This document shows, one piece after another, positions 1 through 6,779 of a stretch of DNA of 8,299 nt (its first letter is position 1; every line of letters starts with the position of its first letter). The position numbers and the translations under genes were made by a program. The notes below the pieces were generated by a model. The model worked only from the letters and a program-made list of their open reading frames with translations, did no database searches and was not told the origin of the DNA. The stretch covers positions 1 through 8,299 of the forward strand of contig JAHZHG010000036.1 of the NCBI GenBank assembly GCA_019420425.1, read 5' to 3'. This DNA comes from Clostridiales bacterium. Lineage in GTDB: Bacteria; Bacillota; Clostridia; Lachnospirales; Lachnospiraceae.

Positions 1-1080
1 ATTGTAGCGAACGGGATTGCCAACGGATATAATTTCCTGGCCAGGACTGCTCCGGCAGTGGCGGGAGCGATTATCGGAGGCTTTTGGCAGGTAATCGTGA
101 TATTCGGCGTGCACTGGGGAATCACGCCGGTGGTAATGGCAAATTTTGATATGTACGGCCATGACTCTTTTCAGGCGTTCCAGACCATTGCCGTGGTGGC
201 GCAGACGGGAGCGGCCTTTGGCTGCTGGCTGAAATCCAGAAACAGAGAGTTCAGGGGAGTCGCCCTGTCGGCTGGGGTAACCGGAATTTTCGGCATAACT
301 GAGCCGGCCATTTACGGCGTTACCCTGCGACTGAAAAAGCCGTTTATCTGCGGATGCGTGGCCGGTGCGGCGGGGGCCGTGGTCATGAGCTTTTTCGGAA
401 CCGTATATTATGCGTATGCCGGGCTGCCGGGGCTGCTGACCACGGTAAACGCAATCAGCCCGGATGCACCCATGTCCTTTGTGGGAGAGATCATCGGATG
501 TGCAATAGCGATATTCGGGGCTATTCTGCTGGTATGGCTCGTCGGTTTCGATGATCCAGTATCCGTTAAGGCCGCAGAATCCGTAGAAGCGCCGGAAGGA
601 AAGGGGGAGGGGGAACACAGCGCTGCACACGGCGTCGGCACGATACCCAGCCCGATGACCGGAGAAGCAATCCCCCTCTCTCAGGTCAATGATCCGGTAT
701 TTGGCAGTGAAGCCATGGGCCGCGGCGCGGCAATCCTTCCTGCGGACAATAAGGTATACGCCCCCTTTGACGGGACAGTCGTAAGCCTTATGGGAACCCA
801 CCATGCCGTGGGGATTGTCAGTGATACTGTGGAGCTGCTGATCCACGTGGGCATGGATACGGTCAGGCTGAACGGAAAATTCTTTGTTCCTCATGTCACC
901 GAAGGCCAGCAGGTACATGCCGGAGATCTGCTTCTGGAATTTGATCTGGAAGGAATCAGCGGCGCCGGCTATGATCTGACCACCCCGGTGGTGGTAACCA
1001 ATAGTGAAGAGTTTAAACGGGTAGAGTGGACAGGCCGCCGGGATGTGGCCGCCGGCGATGCCCTGATCGAGATGGAATAG
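1..1080 (+). CDS. PTS beta-glucoside permease, C-terminal part of EIIC plus complete EIIA (5' end outside window)
   Basis: The reading frame is open from base 1, so the gene begins upstream; 359 codons are visible. It is the C-terminal part of a beta-glucoside (BglF/BglP-like) phosphotransferase permease, which imports a beta-glucoside and phosphorylates it at carbon 6. Visible residues 1 to about 182 are the end of the membrane EIIC domain, with several hydrophobic spans and the conserved GITEP motif at residues 98-102. A charged, flexible linker (about 183-214, rich in E, G and A) leads to a Crr-like EIIA domain from about 215, opening with PSPMTGE. The phosphorylatable histidine is in LLIHVGMDTV (H282, codon 844-846); the partner histidine in THHAVGI is H268. 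Both are present, so the EIIA looks active. A BCA order is usual for this family, so an EIIB domain is expected upstream but is not seen. The downstream 6-phospho-beta-glucosidase supports the substrate class; the exact sugar is unknown. Confidence 0.93.
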   Translation: MVANGIANGYNFLARTAPAVAGAIIGGFWQVIVIFGVHWGITPVVMANFDMYGHDSFQAFQTIAVVAQTGAAFGCWLKSRNREFRGVALSAGVTGIFGITEPAIYGVTLRLKKPFICGCVAGAAGAVVMSFFGTVYYAYAGLPGLLTTVNAISPDAPMSFVGEIIGCAIAIFGAILLVWLVGFDDPVSVKAAESVEAPEGKGEGEHSAAHGVGTIPSPMTGEAIPLSQVNDPVFGSEAMGRGAAILPADNKVYAPFDGTVVSLMGTHHAVGIVSDTVELLIHVGMDTVRLNGKFFVPHVTEGQQVHAGDLLLEFDLEGISGAGYDLTTPVVVTNSEEFKRVEWTGRRDVAAGDALIEME

Positions 1081-1090
1081 GAGGGAAAAA

Positions 1091-2545
1091 ATGGATAACC
1101 AGGACAAAAAAGGCGGATTACCGGAAAACTTTCTCTGGGGAGGCGCAGCGGCGGCAAACCAGCTGGAAGGCGGCTGGAAGGAAGGCGGAAAGGGCGTCAG
1201 TGTGATGGACGTGCTGACTGCCGGCGCCCATGGCGTACTGCGGGAAATCACCGACGGGACGCTGCCCGGCAGAAGCTATCCAAACCGCGAAGCCATAGAC
1301 TTTTATCATCACTATCCGGAGGACATCGCACGCTTTGCCGAGATGGGCTTTAAATGCTTCCGAACCAGTATCGCCTGGACACGGATCTTCCCAAACGGTG
1401 ACGAGGCGGAGCCAAACGAGGAAGGACTTCGGTTTTATGACCGCATGTTTGACGAATTATTGAAATATGGAATCCAGCCGGTAATCACTCTGAGCCATTT
1501 TGAGATGCCGTATCATCTGGCGAAGGAGTACGGCGGCTGGATCGACCGGAGGGTAATCGGATTTTTCCTGAACTTTGCGGAGACCGTATTTAAGCGGTAC
1601 AGGGATAAGGTTAAGTACTGGATGACCTTTAATGAGATCAACAACCAGAGCAACACCTCTGCGGATATTTTCGGCTGGACCTGCTCCGGAATGCGGTTTT
1701 CCCAATACAAAAATCCGGAGGAGGCCATGTACCAGGCGGTGCATCACGAGCTGGTGGCCAGCGCATTAGCAGTAAAGAAGGGCCGTGAAATTAACCCGGA
1801 CTTTCGGATTGGCTGCATGTGTTCCTTCGTCCCCTTTTATCCGTACTCCTGCAATCCCGATGATGTGATGCTGGCTGCGGAGTGTATGCATGAGCGCTTC
1901 CACTTTTCCGATGTCCATGTGCGCGGCCATTATCCCCGGTTTACCCTGAAAGAATGGGAGAGGAAGGGGTATCAGATCCATATGGAGGCAGAGGATGAGC
2001 AAACCCTCGCAGAGGGGACGGCGGACTACCTGGGCTTCAGCTACTATATGACCAGCGTGGTAAAGGCCGATGCCCAAAAAGAGGTGAAAGCCAGCATGGA
2101 CGGCAGCAATCCCCACTCTGTCCCCAATCCCTACGTAAAAGCCAGCGACTGGGGCTGGCAGATCGACCCGGTGGGCCTGCGCTACGCTCTGGTGACGCTG
2201 TATGAGCGTTACGAAATCCCTTTGTTCATCGTGGAAAACGGTTTTGGCGCGGCAGATATCCGGCAGGAGGACGGCAGCTGCGATGACAGCTACCGTATCG
2301 ATTATCTGCGGGCGCATATCGAGGAAATGAAAAAGGCGGTGGAGATTGACGGCGTAGAGCTGATGGGCTACACGCCCTGGGGCTGCATCGATCTGGTATC
2401 CTTTACCACCGGAGAAATGAAAAAACGGTACGGCTTTATCTATGTAGACAAAAACGACGACGGCAGCGGAACGGGAGAGCGGAGCAAGAAGAAATCCTTC
2501 GACTGGTATAAGCGGGTAATTGCCACAAATGGGGAAGAGCTGTAG
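1091..2545 (+). CDS. 6-phospho-beta-glucosidase, glycoside hydrolase family 1
   Basis: Complete 484-residue cytoplasmic enzyme that hydrolyses 6-phospho-beta-glucosides delivered by the upstream PTS, giving glucose 6-phosphate and an aglycone or glucose. The start is fixed by AGGAGGG at 1079-1085, which overlaps the end of the permease stop codon and lies 5 nt before the ATG; only 10 nt separate the genes, so they are co-transcribed and probably coupled. Family GH1 hallmarks are in order: the N-terminal FLWGGAAAANQLEG (substrate glutamine Q24), SHFEMP (H136), TFNEIN with acid/base E182, and IVENGFG with nucleophile E382. Near the C-terminus the phosphate-binding set typical of phospho-glycosidases is seen in VSFTTGEMKKRYG (S437, K445, Y447), which argues for a 6-phosphate substrate over a plain glucoside. 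Length is normal for the family (about 460-490). No defect is visible. Choice between 6-phospho-beta-glucosidase and 6-phospho-beta-galactosidase rests on resemblance to BglA-type sequences and on the PTS neighbour. Confidence 0.95.
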   Translation: MDNQDKKGGLPENFLWGGAAAANQLEGGWKEGGKGVSVMDVLTAGAHGVLREITDGTLPGRSYPNREAIDFYHHYPEDIARFAEMGFKCFRTSIAWTRIFPNGDEAEPNEEGLRFYDRMFDELLKYGIQPVITLSHFEMPYHLAKEYGGWIDRRVIGFFLNFAETVFKRYRDKVKYWMTFNEINNQSNTSADIFGWTCSGMRFSQYKNPEEAMYQAVHHELVASALAVKKGREINPDFRIGCMCSFVPFYPYSCNPDDVMLAAECMHERFHFSDVHVRGHYPRFTLKEWERKGYQIHMEAEDEQTLAEGTADYLGFSYYMTSVVKADAQKEVKASMDGSNPHSVPNPYVKASDWGWQIDPVGLRYALVTLYERYEIPLFIVENGFGAADIRQEDGSCDDSYRIDYLRAHIEEMKKAVEIDGVELMGYTPWGCIDLVSFTTGEMKKRYGFIYVDKNDDGSGTGERSKKKSFDWYKRVIATNGEEL

Positions 2546-2597
2546 TATCCACCCCACAGCAAGAACATCATATAAAGTAAAGGGCCGGGGAAGGAGA

Positions 2598-3032
2598 TCA
2601 GCCGGAGGATTCTAAATTTTTGTAGATCTTCAGCAGCTTTTGATAAAAGCCCTCCATTTCTTCCTCAGTAAACCCTTCCCAGATCCGGTCGTCCAGCCGG
2701 GAAAAATATCCGTGTACCTTTTCGGCCTTTTCTCTTCCGGCGGGGGTGAGGAGGATGAGGAAGGATCTGCGGCAGCCGGGATCGCGCTCACGGTTCAGCA
2801 GGCCGGCCTCTTCCATACGATCCAGCGCCCGGGAGAGGGTGGTCACGTCCATATTGCTTCGGTTGGCCAGCTCCCGCTGGGTGATTCCGTCCTCCAGCAG
2901 GAGACAGTCCAGGATCCGGGGCTGGCCGGTTCCCAGGGTCAGCCCGATTTCGGAAAACTCCGGCTGAAGAATCCGTTTCCTGGCTTTGTCTGTCCGTATC
3001 ATCAGTTCTCGTATCTCATGTCGTTCGAGCAT
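2598..3032 (-). CDS. MarR-family transcriptional regulator, last gene of the ABC exporter operon
   Basis: A 144-residue protein, normal MarR length (about 135-160), expected to bind DNA as a dimer and respond to a small ligand. An N-terminal helical dimerisation part (about 1-48) is followed by a winged helix-turn-helix: helices around TQRELANRSNMDVTTLSRAL (51-70), DRMEEAGLLNRERD (71-84), a wing with R81, R83, D84 and R88-R89, then the very typical LTPAGREKA (95-103). The C-terminal helices (about 118-140) would close the dimer. Two ATGs lie in tandem (3033-3035 and 3030-3032). I chose the second because the AAGGAGG at 3039-3045 is 6 nt from it but only 3 nt from the first; the product differs by one Met. 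It sits 11 nt after the second ABC gene, on the same strand, so it is very probably co-transcribed with the exporter. By family analogy it likely represses that operon until a transported compound releases it; this is inference. It converges on the glucosidase gene, with 52 nt between stops. Confidence 0.92.
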   Translation of the reverse strand: MLERHEIRELMIRTDKARKRILQPEFSEIGLTLGTGQPRILDCLLLEDGITQRELANRSNMDVTTLSRALDRMEEAGLLNRERDPGCRRSFLILLTPAGREKAEKVHGYFSRLDDRIWEGFTEEEMEGFYQKLLKIYKNLESSG

Positions 3033-3038
3033 CATTTT

Positions 3039-3045
3039 CCTCCTT
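3039..3045 (-). promoter_or_regulatory. Ribosome binding site of the MarR gene, overlapping the upstream stop codon
   Basis: On the - strand this reads AAGGAGG, a near-perfect Shine-Dalgarno sequence. Its upstream two bases lie in the TAA stop codon (3044-3046) of the second ABC gene. Spacing is 3 nt to the first ATG and 6 nt to the second, which favours the second as the true start. The overlap suggests that ribosomes finishing the ABC gene help to start the regulator. Confidence 0.8.
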
Positions 3046-4921
3046 ATTCCAGTTCAAACTGGCCGGTATACAGCTGGTAATATCTTCCCTTTTGCTCCAG
3101 CAGCTCTTCATGGCTGCCGCGTTCGATAATTTCTCCCTGCTCCAGCACCATGATCGCCTTGGCGTTGCGCACGGTGGACAGCCGGTGGGCGATAACAAAG
3201 GAGGTACGATCCTCAAGCAGCGCATCCATACCCCGCTCAATCAGTTTTTCCGTCCGAGTATCGATGGAGCTGGTGGCCTCGTCGAGAATCAGCACCGGCG
3301 GGCGGGAAATGGCGGCCCGGGCGATGGCCAGGAGCTGGCGCTGCCCCTGGGAGAGGTTGGCGCCGTCGCTGTGGAGCACGGTGTTGTAGCCATCGGGCAG
3401 CCTGCGGATAAAGGAGTCTGCATTGGCGATTTCGGCCGCGCGCCGGACTTCGTCATCAGTAGCGTCCAGCCGGCCATAGCGGATATTGTCGGCAATGGTT
3501 CCGGTGAACAGGTGCGTATCCTGAATAACCATCGAAAGGGAGCGGCGCAGATCATCCTTACGGATATCCCGTATGTCTATGCCGTCATACGTAATCTGCC
3601 CGCTGTTAATCTCATAGAAGCGATTGACCAGGTTGATAATGGTAGTTTTGCCTGCGCCGGTAGAGCCGACAAAGGCGATCTTCTGCCCCGGCTTTGCGAA
3701 CAGGCTGATTCCATTCAGGATAATTTTATCCGGCGTGTAGCCAAATACCACGTCCCGGAAACGGACGTCTCCCCGCAGCGGAACCAGGCAGCCGCGGCCG
3801 TTTTCCGAGTGGATGGCCGGGTCTGCGGGAACCTTCCAGGCAAAAGCATTCGTATATTCCGCACATTCCCTAAGCTGGCCGGAAGCATCTTTTTTGACGT
3901 TGCACAGGGTTACGCTGCCCTTGTCGATCTCCGGCTTTTCTTCCATCATCTCAAAAATCCGCTCCGCACCGGAAAGGGCGGCCAGCAGAAAGTTGACCTG
4001 CTGGGTAAACTGGTTCATGGGCATTGCGCTCTGGCGTACATATACCAGATAGGAGGCCAGGGTGCCCAGGTCGGTCAGGCCGGCCAGGACGAACAGCCCG
4101 CCCACGCAGGCGGAGACTGCGTAATTAAAATAAGAAAGGGCAACGATTACCGGTATATTCATCGCCGAGTAGGACAGAGCCTTGGTAGAGGAAACCCGCA
4201 GGGCTTCGTTGCGCCGGCAGAATTCCGCAAAGTCGATTGCTTCATGGTTAAAGACCTTTTCCACCTTCTGCCCGGCGACCATCTCCTCCACAAAGCCGCC
4301 GATATCGCCGATACATTTCTGCTGTTCATCAAAATAGCGTTTGCTGCGTTTCCCGTTGAGCTTGATAAACAGAAACATAAGCCCCATAAACACGATAACG
4401 ATGGAAGAAAGCCGCCAGTCCAGCAGGATCAGCATCGTAATCGTGCCCACCACAGTGATAAAGCTCTGAATCATCAGGGTAAAGCTGGAATTGAGCGCTT
4501 CGGTGATGGTGTCCACATCATTGGTAAAGCGGCTCATCAGCTCTCCGTGGGGATGCGTGTCAAAATAGTTCAGCGGCAGGTTCTGGGCGTGGGCGAATAA
4601 GTCGCTGCGCAGTTCGCTGGTCACCTGCTGGGTGATGTGCACCATCAGCCGGTTGTAGCCAAAGCAGGAAAGGGCGCCGCAGAGATAGAGCAGCCCCATA
4701 AAAACCATCATCCGGATCAGTCCGGGAATATCGCCGGGGAGGATGTAGGTATTGATTACCGGTTTGAGCAGATAGGTGCCCAGGATGCTGGCCAGGGCGC
4801 TGATCATCACCATCAGCACGACAAAAGCCAGGCTGATCTTGTGATGCCCCAGATAGGCAAGCATGTGGCGAAGCACCTGCTTCGTGTTTTTGGGTCGTTT
4901 ATATCCGAAGTACCGAGCCAT
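3044..4921 (-). CDS. ABC exporter half-transporter with competent ATPase residues (BmrD/YheH, TM288-like subunit)
   Basis: Complete 625-residue fusion of a six-helix membrane domain (about 1-325) and an ATPase domain (about 385-625), probably the partner of the gene just upstream in a heterodimeric exporter of drugs, lipids or peptides. Walker A is GSTGAGKT at 419-426, Q-loop Q467, Walker B VLILDE at 543-548 with catalytic E548, D-loop SSID 551-554, and switch histidine H579: all intact. The signature is LSQGQ (523-527), where the usual second glycine of LSGGQ's GG is not kept (G to Q at the third position). In TM287/288-type pairs this is exactly the pattern of the subunit that supplies the good Walker motifs while its own signature faces the degenerate site. 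Residues about 331-383 form an extra, Cys- and charge-containing segment between the membrane and ATPase domains, making it longer than the usual 570-600. The start is set by AAGGAGGTGA at 4928-4937; the ATG shares one base with the upstream stop (TAATG), so translation is coupled. Transported substrate cannot be read from the sequence. Confidence 0.93.
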   Translation of the reverse strand: MARYFGYKRPKNTKQVLRHMLAYLGHHKISLAFVVLMVMISALASILGTYLLKPVINTYILPGDIPGLIRMMVFMGLLYLCGALSCFGYNRLMVHITQQVTSELRSDLFAHAQNLPLNYFDTHPHGELMSRFTNDVDTITEALNSSFTLMIQSFITVVGTITMLILLDWRLSSIVIVFMGLMFLFIKLNGKRSKRYFDEQQKCIGDIGGFVEEMVAGQKVEKVFNHEAIDFAEFCRRNEALRVSSTKALSYSAMNIPVIVALSYFNYAVSACVGGLFVLAGLTDLGTLASYLVYVRQSAMPMNQFTQQVNFLLAALSGAERIFEMMEEKPEIDKGSVTLCNVKKDASGQLRECAEYTNAFAWKVPADPAIHSENGRGCLVPLRGDVRFRDVVFGYTPDKIILNGISLFAKPGQKIAFVGSTGAGKTTIINLVNRFYEINSGQITYDGIDIRDIRKDDLRRSLSMVIQDTHLFTGTIADNIRYGRLDATDDEVRRAAEIANADSFIRRLPDGYNTVLHSDGANLSQGQRQLLAIARAAISRPPVLILDEATSSIDTRTEKLIERGMDALLEDRTSFVIAHRLSTVRNAKAIMVLEQGEIIERGSHEELLEQKGRYYQLYTGQFELE

Positions 4922-6648
4922 TACAGCTCACCTCCTTCCAGCTGTGAGTGATAAATTTCCTGATAGATCGTATTATGCTCCAGCAGTTCCCTGTGCGTGC
5001 CTGAGCCTGCAATTTTTCCGTCCTGAAGGATGAAAATCTGATCCGCATGGCAGACAGAGGAAATCCGCTGGGCGATGATAATCTTGGTGGTATCCGGGAG
5101 AGAATGGGCCAGGCCTTCGCGGATCTTGCCCTCGGTGGCGGTATCCACGGCGCTGGTGGAATCGTCCAGGATCAGAATCCGCGGCTTTTTCAGAATCGCC
5201 CGGGCGATGCAGAGACGCTGCTTCTGACCGCCGGAGACATTGACGCCGCCCTGTCCCAGCTCCGTATCATAGCCCTTCTTCAGCCGCTCGATGAATTCGT
5301 CCACACAGGCAATGCGGCAGGCCTCTTCGATCTCTTCGTCCGAAGCATCCGGATTGCCCCAGCGCAGGTTATCCCTGACGGTGCCGGAAAACAGGGTGTT
5401 TTTCTGGAGCACGCAGGCAATGGCGTCCCGCAGGTGGGTAAGGGGGTATTCCTTCACCGGACGGCCGTCGATAGATACGGTGCCCTCGGTTGCCTCATAG
5501 AGCCGGGGAATCAGCTGCACCAGCGTGGTCTTGGCCGAACCGGTCTGCCCGAGCAGGCCGATGGTCTGGCCGGGCAGGATATGCAGGGAAATATCGGAAA
5601 GTACATATTCCCTGGCCTGGGCTTTGTATTTGAAATATACGTGGTCAAAGGCGATTTCTCCACGGGTGACGGCGGCATCTCCGGCTTCATCGTCACGGAT
5701 ATCGATTTCTTCATTCATGACCTCCATAATCCGCCTGCCAGAGGTCATTGCCCGGGTCATCAGCATAAACACATTGGAAATCATCATCAGGGAATTGAGC
5801 ACCTGGAGGACGTAGCTGAGAAAGCCGGTCAGCTCGCCCACCTGCATTTCCCCGGCGGCTACCAGCTGCCCGCCGAACCAGAGCAGGCAGATGATCGTGG
5901 TATACATCACCAGCTGCATGGCCGGCATATTCATGGAGGAGAGCCGGAAGGCCTTTTCTGAGGAGGAGCGCAGCTGTTCGTTTACCTCTTCGAATTTCAT
6001 CATTTCGTAATCCCTGCGCACATAGGATTTAATGACCCGGATGGCGGTCAGGTTCTCCTGGATAATCCGGTTGACCTGGTCTACCGCGCCCTGCATATGG
6101 CTGTACAGCGGGCGGACACGGCTGATAATCAGAAAAAGCAATACGCCCAGTACCGGGGCCGCCACCAGAAATACCAGGGCCAGCCGTGCGTTCAGCGTAA
6201 AGGAGACAATGATCGAGGTCAGCATCATTACCGGCGCGCGGCAGGCAGGCCGGAGCCCGGTGGAAAGAAAATTCTGTATGGTCGTCACGTCTCCGGTGAG
6301 CCGGGTGACGAGGGAGGAGGTGCTGAAATGATCCGTGTTCGCAAAAGAAAAAGACTGGATTTTGGCAAACTCTGCCTTGCGGATTTCCGCGCCCAGGCCC
6401 TGCCCTGCCCTGGCGGCAAAGCGGGAGCTGCCCACACCCAGCGCCAGGGCAGCCAGGGCAAAGAGGATCATCTGCACACCTCTGTGGAAAATATAGGCCG
6501 TGCTGCCTGACGCAACGCCGGTGTCGATAATGTCGGCCATAATCATGGGGATGACCAGCTCAAGCACAGTCTCGGCGAAGATACAGACGATCGCAGCAAT
6601 CAGATATTTCCGGTAGGGTTTAATGTAGGTACTCAGTGCGTGCAGCAT
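4921..6648 (-). CDS. ABC exporter half-transporter with degenerate ATPase residues (BmrC/YheI, TM287-like subunit)
   Basis: First gene of the exporter operon, 575 residues from the chosen ATG at 6646-6648. The membrane domain (about 1-300, starting MLHALSTYIKPYRK) carries six predicted spans; the ATPase domain is about 328-575. Walker A is GQTGSAKT (367-374), with Ala at the usual third glycine; Q-loop Q415; signature VSGGQ (471-475), near canonical; Walker B ILILDD (491-496) with Asp496 where the catalytic Glu belongs; and Gln527 (IIIAQRIS) replaces the switch His. These changes mark the non-catalytic nucleotide site of heterodimeric exporters, and they complement the partner encoded next, so the pair should form one working and one degenerate site. 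The frame stays open upstream to 7014, but the extra 122 residues would cross the promoter and the divergent gene and match no ABC domain, so I discard them. The ribosome site is modest: AGAAAGGG (- strand, 6660-6667), 11 nt before the ATG. Substrate unknown; multidrug export is the usual assignment. Confidence 0.93.
   Translation of the reverse strand: MLHALSTYIKPYRKYLIAAIVCIFAETVLELVIPMIMADIIDTGVASGSTAYIFHRGVQMILFALAALALGVGSSRFAARAGQGLGAEIRKAEFAKIQSFSFANTDHFSTSSLVTRLTGDVTTIQNFLSTGLRPACRAPVMMLTSIIVSFTLNARLALVFLVAAPVLGVLLFLIISRVRPLYSHMQGAVDQVNRIIQENLTAIRVIKSYVRRDYEMMKFEEVNEQLRSSSEKAFRLSSMNMPAMQLVMYTTIICLLWFGGQLVAAGEMQVGELTGFLSYVLQVLNSLMMISNVFMLMTRAMTSGRRIMEVMNEEIDIRDDEAGDAAVTRGEIAFDHVYFKYKAQAREYVLSDISLHILPGQTIGLLGQTGSAKTTLVQLIPRLYEATEGTVSIDGRPVKEYPLTHLRDAIACVLQKNTLFSGTVRDNLRWGNPDASDEEIEEACRIACVDEFIERLKKGYDTELGQGGVNVSGGQKQRLCIARAILKKPRILILDDSTSAVDTATEGKIREGLAHSLPDTTKIIIAQRISSVCHADQIFILQDGKIAGSGTHRELLEHNTIYQEIYHSQLEGGEL
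4928..4937 (-). promoter_or_regulatory. Very strong ribosome binding site for the second ABC gene, inside the first ABC gene
   Basis: The - strand reads AAGGAGGTGA, a full-length match to the anti-Shine-Dalgarno tail, 6 nt before the ATG at 4919-4921. It lies within the last codons of the first ABC gene, whose TAA overlaps the ATG by one base (TAATG). Such an arrangement favours balanced production of two subunits of one complex. Confidence 0.85.
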
Positions 6649-6677
6649 AGGAAAAGCATCCCTTTCTAAAAATGTAT

Positions 6678-6711
6678 ATGCAATAGTTGCATCTGCAATT
6701 ATTGTATGCAG
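6678..6711. promoter_or_regulatory. Operator-like array of alternating TGCAA half-sites over the exporter promoter
   Basis: Four half-sites alternate in direction: TGCAA at 6679-6683, TTGCA at 6687-6691, TGCAA at 6694-6698 and TTGTA at 6702-6706 (one mismatch). The first pair forms a perfect inverted repeat ATGCAA-tag-TTGCAT (6678-6692). The second pair gives TGCAAT-t-ATTGTA (6694-6706); the two dyad centres are 15 bp apart. A second, overlapping dyad is CTGCA-N9-TGCAG (6693-6711). The array covers the -10 hexamer and the expected start point of the exporter operon, where a bound protein would block transcription. Short AT-centred dyads of this size are typical MarR-family operators, and a MarR gene is the last gene of this operon, so autoregulation is the simplest reading; which protein binds is inferred, not seen. 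Confidence 0.7.
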
Positions 6712-6729
6712 GCAGGAAATAAATGTCAA
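6701..6729 (-). promoter_or_regulatory. Sigma-A promoter of the ABC-ABC-MarR operon
   Basis: On the - strand there is a perfect -35 TTGACA (6724-6729), a 17-bp spacer, and a -10 TACAAT (6701-6706, one mismatch to TATAAT). Transcription should start near 6694, leaving a leader of about 46 nt before the ATG at 6648. This is the best promoter in the window and sits immediately in front of the three-gene operon. The -10 lies inside the TGCAA operator array, so the promoter looks strong but repressible. Confidence 0.85.
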
Positions 6730-6731
6730 GG

Positions 6732-6760
6732 TTCCTTTTTCGACAAAAGTATGGTAAAAT
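6732..6760 (+). promoter_or_regulatory. Possible promoter of the CmpB-like gene (extended -10)
   Basis: An extended -10 element TGGTAAAAT is seen at 6752-6760 (hexamer TAAAAT at 6755-6760). Seventeen bases upstream is TTCCTT (6732-6737), a poor -35. The expected start, near 6767, would leave a leader of only about 13 nt whose first bases are the ribosome binding site. The -35 elements of this and the divergent exporter promoter would be 2 bp apart. The call is weak, because only the -10 is convincing. Confidence 0.4.
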
Positions 6761-6767
6761 CGATATG

Positions 6768-6772
6768 GGAGG
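6768..6772 (+). promoter_or_regulatory. Ribosome binding site that sets the start of the CmpB-like gene
   Basis: GGAGG lies 7 nt before the ATG at 6780-6782. An earlier in-frame ATG at 6723 has no such site and would add 19 polar residues in front of the first membrane helix, so the 6780 start is preferred. Confidence 0.85.
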
Positions 6773-6779
6773 ACACAAT

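Noticed and set aside
1766..2557. - strand open frame of 263 codons
   Set aside because: Shadow of the GH1 glucosidase gene; the + strand frame carries the catalytic motifs.
2539..2560. Inverted repeat GCTGT/ACAGC around the glucosidase stop codon
   Set aside because: A 5-bp stem with a 12-nt loop and no following T-tract is too weak to call a terminator.
2585..2604. CCGG repeated on either side of the MarR stop codon, followed on the + strand by ATTTTTG
   Set aside because: Only a 4-bp stem can be drawn, and the T-run is some distance away inside the MarR gene; not convincing as a terminator.
3092..4600. Long + strand open frame of about 500 codons
   Set aside because: It is exactly antisense to the second ABC gene, whose domains and motifs are clear. 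The translation is low-complexity, rich in G, H and Q, with no recognisable domain. Long antisense frames are common in GC-rich genes.
5047..5961. Long + strand open frame of about 300 codons
   Set aside because: Antisense to the first ABC gene, with no family resemblance and no ribosome site that stands out.
6723..6779. Earlier ATG for the CmpB-like gene at 6723
   Set aside because: No ribosome site precedes it, and the GGAGG at 6768-6772 fits the ATG at 6780.
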